Shown piece after piece: positions 27,421 to 36,502 of a stretch of 64,000 nt of DNA (position 1 is the stretch's first letter; each line of letters starts with the position of its first letter). The notes beneath the pieces were generated by a model. That model made no database searches and had not been told where the DNA came from. It saw only the letters and a program-made list of their open reading frames with translations. The DNA is from Paracoccaceae bacterium. GTDB taxonomy: Bacteria; Pseudomonadota; Alphaproteobacteria; Rhodobacterales; Rhodobacteraceae. The position numbers were made by a program, and so were the translations under genes. Where the stretch lies: contig SDAL01000003.1 of assembly GCA_004153385.1 (NCBI GenBank), forward strand, positions 297,624-361,623, written 5' to 3'.

Positions 27421-28849
27421 GTTAAAGTCACTATATCGGACCGCGGCCTACGGCGTGCTGACATCCATGCCCCTGCACAGGCGTTCTCTGGAAAATGCAG
27501 CTCTCACGCCGAGACCGTTCATTCTCGTGGGTGAGGCTCCAAATCCTGCGTCCGCACCATGTCGGTGCCTTTATGCGCGATTATCACGTCTACGGCGTCG
27601 ACATTCGGAAGCCTAGGATTACCAGCCACCTGCTTGCACGTCAGCCCGCAGGGTCGCGCGCTGCGCACCGCATCCTGGCGAAATGAGCCTGGCCGTGTTC
27701 GCCCGATAGGTTTTTTCCTTCCTTCCCGCAAATACTTCAAAGGACCGGCATCGAACCGTGACATTTGAGGCTGGCTCCAGACCCAGCAGGCGGCGGCGCA
27801 ACGACCATGTCCGACAAAGGGCGCAGCAAATCGATATCACGGAAACCGCCGCCATTGCGTGGCGAATGGCAAGGCATAGGGGCGGTCAACGCGAGGCGGT
27901 AGAACCCATGGTAGACGAGGTCGAAATGACCTCCTGCCAAAGTCTTGGGTTCGAACGGATACCGGACTGGCGTGGATCTCGGGGCGATAGCGACACCATG
28001 ACAGCCAGCAGCATCCCGATCATCGGTTCGGGAGTAACCGAAGGGCGCGCGGTAAAACTGTATAACGGGGCCAAGTGCTGCCGGATACGTCCGGATCCGC
28101 AAACGGGGCCAATTCGCGGCACATTGGATCGGACGGCACATGTTTTTCCATCGAGCACCCATAGAACAAGTGCTCCGTGCATCGTTCAGACATTACGACT
28201 GTCGCAGGGCAGTTGGCGCGACTTTGCCAAAAAATGGCCTATGGTCATGCAGCACGTTCGGGATTACGTGGCCACCAGACTGGGTGCACTGCCGGAATTT
28301 CGAAAGAAGGCCCATGAAAATGCCATAGATGTGTGGCCCCCAACGCGGCCCGCCAACGGCGTGATACAGACCCTTTCGGCGCGCATACTCCCCGCCAAGC
28401 CTTGAACCCACCCCGTTGATTGCGTGTTTGGACGCCCCGAAACCCAAGGGGGAGGTGACGCGCAATATTCTCTGCCGGACTGACGGGCAGATAGCACGGC
28501 GCGGTGATATATGCATCAATCACAACGGCTTGTGCCGGAGCGGTGGACCAATGGGACCTATCGGCCCAAAACACTCTGGAACCGCTGACGCGACATGGGG
28601 TTTATCGCGGGGATCATAGTGGGGGTGACAGCGCGCATTGATCAGGCAGCCAGCACGATTGGCACACCCTACCGCGAAGCGCATCCCGCGGCATTCCGTC
28701 TGAAGTTGAAAAAGAGGGTGTGGTAACCTAATACTGAGCGTGAAAAGCCGTGTGCTGATACACGCCGGAGCCATCGCATCGCTCTGCCCGATCCGGGTGT
28801 TTGTCATATTGGGTCAGGTTGGCGTTTACATCATAGTTAAGGCGTTCAC
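27421..28849. other. 1.4 kb without an intact gene
   Basis: A 215-codon plus-strand frame (27758-28405) is the longest, but it has no family resemblance I can defend and overlaps equally long frames on the other strand. It is probably decayed DNA between two IS remnants. Confidence 0.4.
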
Positions 28850-29100
28850 CGGTTGCCTTACCATCAGCGTGCCGTCTACCGGACAATCGGAGGCGATGCC
28901 GACCGCGCCCGTGACGCCCTGATAGACAACGGGGTTAAATACGCCATCCCCGAACGGATGCCGCCTAAAAACATCGCAATAACACGCGTAACCGGATCGG
29001 GCCCATGTTCGATCGCCGCAAGGGCTGACAGCGGAGTACGACCCGCCATGACAGATCACCGGCAGCCTTCCTTTTGGCAATCGCGCCAGTTGCCAAACCG
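28850..29100 (+). pseudogene. IS5-family transposase C-terminal remnant
   Basis: One frame reads GDADRARDALIDNGVKYAIP and PPKNIAI. After a frameshift near 28980 another reads RNRIGPMFDRRKG, a stop, then TRHDRSPAAFLLAIAP. This is the order seen at the C-terminus of IS5 (IS427-like) transposases (DADxxRDALxxxGxxxxIP, RNRIExMFxRLKDWRR, TRYDRxxxxFLxAI). Confidence 0.7.
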
Positions 29101-29103
29101 GCG

Positions 29104-29532
29104 TCAGGATATGGCGTTCAAACGCGCATTACTATAGTTTGTTTGCGCCACATCATCGCATAAGGTGCGCCAATCACATCCATGACAGGCCTGCCTGAGA
29201 GCACCTGTGGCAAACCCTTGGCGAAGCGTCTGAAGGCGGGCTTTGCCCAATGTCAGCCGTGTGCCGGTCGCGATCACGCACCCCAGAAGGGCTGCGACCT
29301 CACGAGCGGCTGCCTGATCACGCGTCGCGATCCCCGACGCCTGACAATGCGGGGCATCTTGTGACAAAAGCGGGGCGCAGATATCATCCGGCCCCGAGGT
29401 AATCAAAATCTCTTCGCCTTGGCCCAAGCGCCCCGCAATCGCGCGCATATTGGCGGTGAACGCAGGGCTATAGCCTTTTCCGACAAAGGTCAGAATGCAC
29501 AAAAGATGGTGCGGGCGCAGGCGCACGGTCAT
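29104..29532 (-). CDS. DUF1284 protein
   Basis: The product is 142 residues. The DUF1284 opening MTVRLRPHHLLCILTFVGKG is clear. Cysteines at the C-terminus (CHGCDWRTLC) together with the HHLLC motif could bind metal or an Fe-S cluster, but this is inference. It overlaps the end of bioY by 4 bp (ATGA), so the two are co-translated and a link to biotin is possible. No function is established for the family. Confidence 0.8.
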   Translation of the reverse strand: MTVRLRPHHLLCILTFVGKGYSPAFTANMRAIAGRLGQGEEILITSGPDDICAPLLSQDAPHCQASGIATRDQAAAREVAALLGCVIATGTRLTLGKARLQTLRQGFATGALRQACHGCDWRTLCDDVAQTNYSNARLNAIS

Positions 29533-30119
29533 CTGTCAGCGCAGCCCAGCTTGTCCGTCGCGAGTTTCAGCACCATCGCCCCGATCGCGGATTTCAGAAC
29601 CGCCCCCAGCACGAAGGGCAGTACGCCCGCCATGACTGCACGCTCTGCTCCGACCAGAACGCTTAGCCACGCAGCCCCCATACCAAGAGAGATGGCGTTG
29701 CTGGTCAGCATTGCGGCGAACGCCCAGCCGATCCGTGTTCCGTTCCATCCCCGCTCGACAAGCCAACCCATCGCCATGCCAGCCACCGGAAACGCAAACA
29801 GATATCCTGCTGTCGGACCGATGAAGTGCTGCGGACCTGCCCCGCCGCCGGCCAGAACAGGCAACCCCACGACCGCCTCGAGCAGCCACGCTACAATGGT
29901 CAACCCGCCCAGACGCCAGCCATAAAGCGCCCCCACCAAAGGTACAGCAAGGGTTTGCAGCGTGATCGGCACCGGAACCATTGGCACAGAGATATAAGAC
30001 GACAGTGCCAGAATAATGGTGCCCGCGATCACGGCCATGATTTTCCATAGAAGGGATCGGTCTTGCACGGCCAGCGGGCCGCGCGCGGCGTGTGAAACAC
30101 CTGAAGAGGACGCGTTCAT
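29529..30119 (-). CDS. bioY: Biotin transporter BioY
   Basis: The product is a 196-residue, six-helix S-component of a biotin ECF transporter. Recognisable blocks are SSYISVPMVPVPITLQTLAV and GPTAGYLFAFPVAGMAMGWL. The ATG at 30119 follows AAGGCAGAG. No bioM or bioN is nearby, and solitary BioY proteins can transport biotin themselves. BioR boxes overlap its promoter. Confidence 0.93.
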   Translation of the reverse strand: MNASSSGVSHAARGPLAVQDRSLLWKIMAVIAGTIILALSSYISVPMVPVPITLQTLAVPLVGALYGWRLGGLTIVAWLLEAVVGLPVLAGGGAGPQHFIGPTAGYLFAFPVAGMAMGWLVERGWNGTRIGWAFAAMLTSNAISLGMGAAWLSVLVGAERAVMAGVLPFVLGAVLKSAIGAMVLKLATDKLGCADR

Positions 30120-30136
30120 ATCTCTGCCTTTTAAAA

Positions 30137-30166
30137 TTATAGATAATTTGCGAATCTTATCTCTAA
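30137..30166. promoter_or_regulatory. Two tandem BioR boxes in the bioY promoter
   Basis: TTATAGATAA (30137-30146) matches the known BioR palindrome exactly. TTATCTCTAA (30157-30166) differs at one position. They are 20 bp apart, two helical turns. On the minus strand the first overlaps a TATAAT -10 element. Confidence 0.85.
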
Positions 30167-30294
30167 TACTGTGCAAAAAGGCAGAACCTTTGCAATAGGT
30201 CAAAAACACCTATCCCAAAACATGCATGAGCCCCCCGCCAACAGGCCGGTCAACAAGGGCAAAAAAGACGAAACATTTGATCCGGCGGCACGCC

Positions 30295-30921
30295 TTAGCG
30301 GCCGTATTTTCCACCGATCCACTCAACATGGCGTACCAGAAGCGTCGCCGCCGCATCGACATCGCCCGCACGCAGGGCCGCAAGGATCGCCCTGTGATCA
30401 CGGTCGGTCGGCGTCTCCCATTCCGCCCGCCAGACCGAAAACAGAAACCGCGCACTGGCCGTGTGCAAATCGTTGATTGTGCGCAACAAACGCGGCATCG
30501 CACACGGCGCCAAAATCAACTGGTGAAAATGCCGGTTGGCTTCCTCCCATGCATGCACATCGCCCGCATGATCGCCTGCGCGTGTGGCATCCTCCGCCTC
30601 GTCCAGAATGGCTTTTGTCAGGTGGGGCGCGGCATTGCGCAGCGCCAGAACTTCGAGCGCGGCGCGCATTCCGGCCACTTCGCGCAGATCTTCAAGGCTG
30701 AACGGCGCCACCCGCACGCCGCGACGCGGAAGGTTCTCGACCAGACCCTGCGCTTCAAGCCGTTGAAAAGCCTCGCGAACGGGAACATGGCTTGCCCCGA
30801 ACTCTACTGCGATATGATCTTGGCGCAGTCGGGCGCCGGGCGCAATCTCGCCAGAAACGATCCGGCCAGCCAGATCACGGCTGATTTTTTCGGCAAGGGA
30901 GACTGCGGGTTGATAAGACAT
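30295..30921 (-). CDS. bioR: Biotin regulator BioR (GntR family)
   Basis: The product is 208 residues, with a GntR winged helix (RLRQDHIAVEFGASHVPVRE) followed by an FCD domain. It sits 175 bp upstream of bioY on the same strand. BioR boxes lie both in the bioY promoter and directly at its own start codon, which is the known pattern for alphaproteobacterial BioR. There is no Shine-Dalgarno, and a TATAAT ends a few bases before the ATG, so the mRNA may be nearly leaderless. Confidence 0.88.
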   Translation of the reverse strand: MSYQPAVSLAEKISRDLAGRIVSGEIAPGARLRQDHIAVEFGASHVPVREAFQRLEAQGLVENLPRRGVRVAPFSLEDLREVAGMRAALEVLALRNAAPHLTKAILDEAEDATRAGDHAGDVHAWEEANRHFHQLILAPCAMPRLLRTINDLHTASARFLFSVWRAEWETPTDRDHRAILAALRAGDVDAAATLLVRHVEWIGGKYGR

Positions 30922-30924
30922 AGA

Positions 30925-30934
30925 TTATAGATAA
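30925..30934. promoter_or_regulatory. BioR box at the bioR start
   Basis: TTATAGATAA lies 3 bp upstream of the bioR ATG and overlaps the TATAAT at 30924-30929 (minus strand). A TTGACA (minus strand, 30951-30956) lies 21 bp further upstream. Autorepression is the expected result. Confidence 0.85.
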
Positions 30935-31186
30935 TTTACACGCGCAGAGATGTCAAAAGATCCTGATAGCGGATCGCGCAAAAGACACGAATGGCGGGCA
31001 ACGCCGATCGTGTTGAAATGCTCGGCCGGGCACGAAACAGGTCACAGTCTCAGAACGCGCGCTCTGCCAAATCATGGCAACGCCCCATCTTCGAGGCAAA
31101 ATCAACCGCGTGCAGGACAACATTCCGTTTCAAGATATGCATTCGCAACGCGGCGGCGTTTTCCAACGCAATCGCCCCGACGCGCC

Positions 31187-32218
31187 TCAGGCCCGGCGCC
31201 GGGGGGCGGCAGTGCTGCGGCCGATCGTGATCTGGCAGCCCAGTTCGATCCGTCGCGCGACATAGCTGCCACTGCGGCGCAGATGCAACTCCAGCTCCTC
31301 GATCGCGGTGATCGCGATATCATCCAGTGGCGGGCGCACCGAACATAACGCCGGACTGGCCATCTGGCCGGCCAGACTATCGTCGAACCCCATCACCGAC
31401 ACATCCTCTGGCACCGAATAGCCTGCGCGCTGCAAACAGTGCATCGCGCGCAGCGCGATATTATCGGACAGGCACAAAATCGCGCTGACGGGAAGCACCC
31501 CGTTTTGCGCCGCAATCCACGCAGAAAACTCCGCATCGACGATGGCGGGCGCAAAACCCGACAGCCGCAGGATCTGGTCTTCGGCCGACGCGCATCCGTT
31601 TTCGCGCATGGCTTCGCGAAATCCCGCCTCGCGGCGGCGGATCGTCATACGGCCCGGCCAGGACAAAAGCAGGATGTCTTTATGGCCGAGATCCAGCAGA
31701 TGCTGGGTGGCAAGCACAGTCGCGTAGGTATTGCCAACACCCACAGAGCTGATGCGGGAACTGGGATCAAGACCGAACAGCAGCACAGCGGGGCGGTTTT
31801 GCGCGGCCAGCCGCCCGATCAACGCAGGGTTTTCATCAAAATGCACCACGATCGCCTCCGCATCGGAGGCCTCGATCCCGGCCATCACATGTGCGGGGTC
31901 CAACCTGTCGCCCGGACACAGAACCGGATCGACAGAGATCCCGCGTGAGGCGCATTCACTGCGCAGTTTTTCCAATATCCGCCATGAGGTGAAATTGGTT
32001 TCGCTGGGGTGCAGCATGGCCTCCGGCATGGCCAGAACGATGGATTGCAGCCCTGCTTGCGAGGCACGGCGCACACGGGTATCGATATACCCCTGTGCGC
32101 GCGCGATTTCCAAAATCTCCCGGCGCTTTTCTTCGGAAATCCGGTTGCTGCCGCTAAGCGCGCGACTGACCGTGCTGACCGATACATGGGCCGCCTGGGC
32201 GATATTCTTCAAGCTCAT
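31187..32218 (-). CDS. LacI-family transcriptional regulator
   Basis: The product is 343 residues. The N-terminal LacI helix-turn-helix reads LKNIAQAAHVSVSTVSRALS, and a periplasmic-binding-like sensor domain follows. It is the last gene of the operon encoding the oligosaccharide ABC transporter, starting just after the permease stop. It is the likely regulator of that operon and of the divergent binding-protein gene, through the palindromes near 39030 and 39165. Confidence 0.93.
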   Translation of the reverse strand: MSLKNIAQAAHVSVSTVSRALSGSNRISEEKRREILEIARAQGYIDTRVRRASQAGLQSIVLAMPEAMLHPSETNFTSWRILEKLRSECASRGISVDPVLCPGDRLDPAHVMAGIEASDAEAIVVHFDENPALIGRLAAQNRPAVLLFGLDPSSRISSVGVGNTYATVLATQHLLDLGHKDILLLSWPGRMTIRRREAGFREAMRENGCASAEDQILRLSGFAPAIVDAEFSAWIAAQNGVLPVSAILCLSDNIALRAMHCLQRAGYSVPEDVSVMGFDDSLAGQMASPALCSVRPPLDDIAITAIEELELHLRRSGSYVARRIELGCQITIGRSTAAPRRRA

Positions 32219-32219
32219 G

Positions 32220-33263
32220 TCATTTCACTCCGGTGCTGGCCACACCTTCGGTAATGTATTTTTGCAAGAAGAGAAATATGACCGTCACCGGCAGCAGGGC
32301 CACAACCGTCATCGCCAGAATATAGTGCCATTGCACCGTAAATTGCCCTTGGAACGCGTTCAGACCCAGTTGCAACGTGTAGTTTTCGGGGCTGGACAAC
32401 ACAATCAGCGGCCACAGGAAGTCGTTCCAGCGCCAGATCACCGAGAAAATCGCCAACACAGCCAAGGCAGGCGCCGACAGCGGCAAGATGATGCGCCAGT
32501 AAATCCGGAATTCCGAGGCCGCATCAACGCGCGCCGCCTCGATCAGGTCATCGGGGATCGTCAGCATATACTGGCGCAGCAGAAACACCCCCGTGGGCGT
32601 GGCCACGGTCGAGAAGATGACACCCCACAGGTTATCGGCCAGATTAAGCCCCACAATCACCATAAAGGCCGGCACCATGATCACCGAAAGCGGCAACATC
32701 AGCGTGGACAGGATCAGCACGAAAATCGTGTTGGACCCGCGAAAACGGTATTTCGACAACGCGAAGGCGGCCATGGAGTTGAGCAACAATGTCATGATCG
32801 TTGCGACCGCCGTCACAAAGACGGAGTTGCGCAAATAGGTCATGAAGGCGAACCGCTCCAGCGGGTCTGTGTAATTGGACCATTGCGCATGCAGCTCTGT
32901 CTGTTTGGTCAATCGCTCGGCCTCGACCTTGAAACGCTCGCCGGGGGCGGCCGGATCGACCACCGTGGCCACCAACCCGATGCGCCGCACAAGACCCACG
33001 AGACGCGCGCCGCCGCCTTCCTCGTCCAGACTATAGGCTGGCAGGGGCTTGTCATATCCCTCGATCACCAGCTCTTGCGCTGCACGCGGCAGGAAGGTGG
33101 GCGGGAAGCTGTTGATTTCCGCCTCCGGTTTGACAGATGACAAGATCGCCCAGCCAATGGGAATGGCGATCACAGCTGTGCCGAGGATCAGCCACACCCA
33201 TGTGAGAATGTCGGTAATATCCATGCGGCCTTTGGCGCGGGTCCGTGTCAGGAAACGGGTCAT
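32220..33263 (-). CDS. ABC sugar transporter permease (MalG/UgpE type)
   Basis: The product is 347 residues, longer than usual for this class because a loop of about 90 residues separates the first and second membrane segments (around PAYSLDEEGGGARLV and KVEAERLTKQTELHAQW). The EAA loop is IPDDLIEAARVDAASEFRIY. The ATG at 33263 follows the preceding stop by one base. With the 33265 gene it forms the membrane pore. Confidence 0.92.
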   Translation of the reverse strand: MTRFLTRTRAKGRMDITDILTWVWLILGTAVIAIPIGWAILSSVKPEAEINSFPPTFLPRAAQELVIEGYDKPLPAYSLDEEGGGARLVGLVRRIGLVATVVDPAAPGERFKVEAERLTKQTELHAQWSNYTDPLERFAFMTYLRNSVFVTAVATIMTLLLNSMAAFALSKYRFRGSNTIFVLILSTLMLPLSVIMVPAFMVIVGLNLADNLWGVIFSTVATPTGVFLLRQYMLTIPDDLIEAARVDAASEFRIYWRIILPLSAPALAVLAIFSVIWRWNDFLWPLIVLSSPENYTLQLGLNAFQGQFTVQWHYILAMTVVALLPVTVIFLFLQKYITEGVASTGVK

Positions 33264-33264
33264 C

Positions 33265-34302
33265 TCAGGTCTCCACTTTCTTGGCAAGCCACAGCTGGAA
33301 CAGGGTCAAAAGCAGCAGCCCGAGCCCCATCAACACCGATGCCGCTGATGCCAGCCCGTAAAGGCGCACATCGGTGGCAAACGCCGTTTCATAGATAAAT
33401 TGCACGATGAACGTATTGGCCGTACCCGGCCCGCCCCCGTCAGACAGCACCCAGACCTCGTCAAAGGCCTGCACCGAACGGATCAGCAGCAGCACCAGCA
33501 CAACCAGCAGGTTGGGCATCAACAGCGGTAAGGTCAGCCGCCAGAACTGCCGCCAGCGCGAGGTGCCATCAATAAGCGCGGCCTCATAGATATCACGTGG
33601 TATGGCCTGCAATCCGGCCAGAATAATCAGGGTGTAAAATCCCATATGGAACCAGATCGACACATACACGACCCAAAAGCGCGACCATAGCACCTCCAGC
33701 ATGAAAATCACGCGCTCGCCCATCAGATCAGCGAAGACCGCATTCAACAGCCCGTTTCGCGCCAGAAACCACTTCCAGATCAGCGCCACGACCACGGGCG
33801 ACAACAGGACCGGATAAAAGAACACCGCGCGGAAAAAGGTTTTGCCCCGTGTCAGGCGCTGCAAGACCAAGGCCGTGATCAAGGCCACTACCAACGTTCC
33901 GGCAGAGTTGAACACCGTATACCAGCCGGTGTTGAATACCGCCGTCCAGAACAGGTCCAGTTCGCAACTGGCGGGGTCCAGAAAACTGCCGCAATTGAGC
34001 AATCTTGCGAAATTGTCGAACCCCACAAAGGGCCTCTCCCAGATCAGAAGATTGGTGCCGCCGGTAAACGCATAGGCAATGGCCAAAAGCACAGGCACAA
34101 AGACGAACACGCCGAAAAGGATCATGTTCGGCAACACAAATACATACGGCATCCGGCGCAAACCGATTACGCGCTGAAGCAGGCTGAACGGCCATTCGAT
34201 CACCGCCATCACATGCTCAAGCGCGCGGTCCAGCATCGCGGAAAGCTTGCGCCCCTTCGGGGTGTGGCCGTGTGGGGGCTGGTCGTTTGAAAGATCGCTC
34301 AC
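33265..34302 (-). CDS. ABC sugar transporter permease (MalF/UgpA type)
   Basis: The product is 345 residues with a GTG start at 34302, one base after the ATPase stop, behind GGGGGAGG. A basic cytoplasmic N-terminus of about 45 residues precedes six membrane segments, with the EAA loop IPRDIYEAALIDGTSRWRQF. The ATG/TTG starts further upstream lie in the ATPase gene and were rejected. Confidence 0.9.
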   Translation of the reverse strand: MSDLSNDQPPHGHTPKGRKLSAMLDRALEHVMAVIEWPFSLLQRVIGLRRMPYVFVLPNMILFGVFVFVPVLLAIAYAFTGGTNLLIWERPFVGFDNFARLLNCGSFLDPASCELDLFWTAVFNTGWYTVFNSAGTLVVALITALVLQRLTRGKTFFRAVFFYPVLLSPVVVALIWKWFLARNGLLNAVFADLMGERVIFMLEVLWSRFWVVYVSIWFHMGFYTLIILAGLQAIPRDIYEAALIDGTSRWRQFWRLTLPLLMPNLLVVLVLLLIRSVQAFDEVWVLSDGGGPGTANTFIVQFIYETAFATDVRLYGLASAASVLMGLGLLLLTLFQLWLAKKVET

Positions 34303-34303
34303 A

Positions 34304-35389
34304 TCACACCTCCCCCAAGCGCAGGCCGCTTTCACTGTCAAACAGATGCGCATGGCCTGCGCGCGCCACGACCCCGATCCGGTCACCGATCGCGGCCTCC
34401 AGATGGTTTTGAACATGCACAATGGTTGTGGTGGCAGCGCCGTTCAAACGGCCATGCAAATAGGTTTCATGACCAAGGCTTTCGACCTGATCCACATCCA
34501 GCCACTGCGCGCCTGCCCCCTCGCCCAGGGCAAAATGCGACGGGCGGATCCCGATCTTGATATCGCGCCCCGGTTCGACACCCACGACATGCCCCTCAAG
34601 GCGGCCGGTTTCCGGCGAGGTCACATAACGGGTGCCGTCCGGAGCCTCGGCCACGGTGCCCTTATACAGGTTCATGCGCGGGCTGCCGATAAAGCCTGCA
34701 ACGAACAGGTTTGCGGGACGCTCGAAAAGATCAAGCGGCGTGCCCACCTGCTCCACACGGCCCGCGTTCAGCACCACGATTTTCTGGGCCATGGTCATCG
34801 CCTCGACCTGATCGTGGGTCACATAAAGCATGGTCGTGCCCAATTGCCGGTGCAGGCGGGTGATTTCGCCACGGGTCTGCACCCGCAGCTTGGCATCAAG
34901 GTTCGACAGCGGCTCGTCGAACAGAAACACCTTGGGCTGGCGGACAATCGCGCGCCCGATCGCCACGCGCTGACGTTGACCGCCAGACAATGCCTTGGGC
35001 TTGCGGTCCAGATAGCCCTCCAGCTCCAGCATACGCGCGGCCTCCTGCACGCGGGCGTCGATCTCGGGGCGTTTCATCCGCAGGTTTTCCAGCCCGAAGG
35101 ACAGGTTCTTGCGCACACTCAAATGCGGATAAAGCGCGTAGGACTGAAACACCATCGAGATCCCGCGCTCGGACGGCGACAGATCGTTGACCCGTTTTTG
35201 ATCGAAGGCAATCTCCCCCCCTGTGATCGGCTCCAGCCCGGCGATCATCCGCAGCAATGTGGATTTACCGCAGCCGGACGGCCCGACAAGCGCCACAAAC
35301 TCCCCGTCTTCGATATCAAGCGTAATGCCGTGAATGACCTTCAGGGCCCCATACGCTTTGGTCAGCCTATCCAGATGAATGGTTGCCAT
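34304..35389 (-). CDS. ABC sugar transporter ATPase (UgpC/MalK type)
   Basis: The product is 361 residues with a canonical Walker A (GPSGCGKST), signature LSGGQRQRVAIGRA, Walker B FLFDEPLSNLD, H-loop YVTHDQVEAM and a C-terminal TOBE domain. A ribosome-binding site GGAGGAGAAG precedes the ATG. It presumably works as a homodimer, in contrast to the glycerol transporter in this window. Confidence 0.94.
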   Translation of the reverse strand: MATIHLDRLTKAYGALKVIHGITLDIEDGEFVALVGPSGCGKSTLLRMIAGLEPITGGEIAFDQKRVNDLSPSERGISMVFQSYALYPHLSVRKNLSFGLENLRMKRPEIDARVQEAARMLELEGYLDRKPKALSGGQRQRVAIGRAIVRQPKVFLFDEPLSNLDAKLRVQTRGEITRLHRQLGTTMLYVTHDQVEAMTMAQKIVVLNAGRVEQVGTPLDLFERPANLFVAGFIGSPRMNLYKGTVAEAPDGTRYVTSPETGRLEGHVVGVEPGRDIKIGIRPSHFALGEGAGAQWLDVDQVESLGHETYLHGRLNGAATTTIVHVQNHLEAAIGDRIGVVARAGHAHLFDSESGLRLGEV

Positions 35390-35428
35390 GGTCTTCTCCT
35401 CCCCAAACTCCGCGCTCCCCCGCGCGGA

Positions 35429-36502
35429 TCAGCCGCGTGCGGCCCGCTCGTATTCCATTAAAAACAGGCTTCCCAAGGCCTGCCCGTAAGGTGTCGGTAA
35501 ATTCGGGATCTGCCGGTAAAATTCCAGCGTGTCGCCCATTGGTGTGCCGTCTGACACGTCGGCCAGAAACCCGTCTGCATCGATCCGCGACAGAATGGCC
35601 GGCAAAGCGCGCGCGACGATCTGGTCGGCATTTGCACCGATCAGCCCCTCGCGCTGACCGGCCAGAATACCGTAAGCGATGCCAGCCGTGCCAGAGGCCT
35701 CCACCGGGCTGGCGGGGTCATCCAGAAGCGTGTGAAACAACCCGTCTTCGTTTTGCAGTGCCCCCAAGGCCCGCACTTGCGTCAGATAGATTTCGCGCAA
35801 GAACCGCGCCACGGCACCCTTTGGCGGGCAAATGCGGAACAACTCCGGAATGGCGATCGTGACCCAGCAATTGCCCCGCGCCCATAGTGCACGCGCATAG
35901 CTGTGGCGCCCGATAAAGGTCCAGCCATGATAGAACAACCCGCTTTCGCGATCTGCAAGAAACCGCATATGGGTCAGATACTGGTAATGGGCATCCTCCA
36001 CCCAATCGGGGCGCGCGCACAGTTTGCCCGCTTGGGCGATGAACAACACCGCCATGACCAATGTGTCATCCCACAGCTGGCCCTCGTTTGGGCGTTCCTT
36101 AACGGTGTGCTGGTAGCCGCCTTCTTCGGTTTTGGGCATTTCTGTGTGCAGCCAATCGGCCCAGTCACGCACCACAGCCAGCCAGTCGGGGCGTGGATTG
36201 CGTTCCACGAGCAGCGCCAGAACCAGCATGGGCGCTGTGGAATTCACCTGTCGCGGTGGCAACCCGCGTGCGATCTGGCGATCATACCAGCGGGCCAGAC
36301 GGGCCATTGCGGCCTCGTCGCCATCAGCCTCGGCGCGGCGGAATTCGCCGTAAAGGCCAACGCCCACCTCCCAATCCCATTCGTCAAAATCGATTTCGTC
36401 ACGGGCGGCCTCGCCCTCGTTGCCAATGCCTTTCAGCCGGCGGAACCCTTGTGACAGCGCTGCAATCGCCTGCGTCAGATCAGGTGTCTGAGAAACGTCC
36501 AT
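35429..36502 (-). CDS. GH105 unsaturated rhamnogalacturonyl/glucuronyl hydrolase
   Basis: The product is 357 residues and has no signal peptide, so it is cytoplasmic. Family marks are WDWEVGVGLYG (42-52), WDDTL (144-148, catalytic Asp), HGWTFIGRHSYARALWARGN and the C-terminal PYGQALGSLFLMEY. GH105 enzymes hydrolyse the unsaturated uronic acid left at oligosaccharide ends by polysaccharide lyases. It starts right after the stop of the 848-residue protein and precedes the ABC genes. A paralogue lies at 41668. Confidence 0.92.
   Translation of the reverse strand: MDVSQTPDLTQAIAALSQGFRRLKGIGNEGEAARDEIDFDEWDWEVGVGLYGEFRRAEADGDEAAMARLARWYDRQIARGLPPRQVNSTAPMLVLALLVERNPRPDWLAVVRDWADWLHTEMPKTEEGGYQHTVKERPNEGQLWDDTLVMAVLFIAQAGKLCARPDWVEDAHYQYLTHMRFLADRESGLFYHGWTFIGRHSYARALWARGNCWVTIAIPELFRICPPKGAVARFLREIYLTQVRALGALQNEDGLFHTLLDDPASPVEASGTAGIAYGILAGQREGLIGANADQIVARALPAILSRIDADGFLADVSDGTPMGDTLEFYRQIPNLPTPYGQALGSLFLMEYERAARG

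Noticed and set aside
27758..28405. 215-codon frame with a vague similarity to AMP-ligase ends
   Set aside because: The match is confined to a few residues, has no ATP-binding motif, and competing frames of equal length exist. I would not call it a gene.
31731..33140. 469-codon plus-strand frame
   Set aside because: It is opposite the LacI and permease genes and has no family match.
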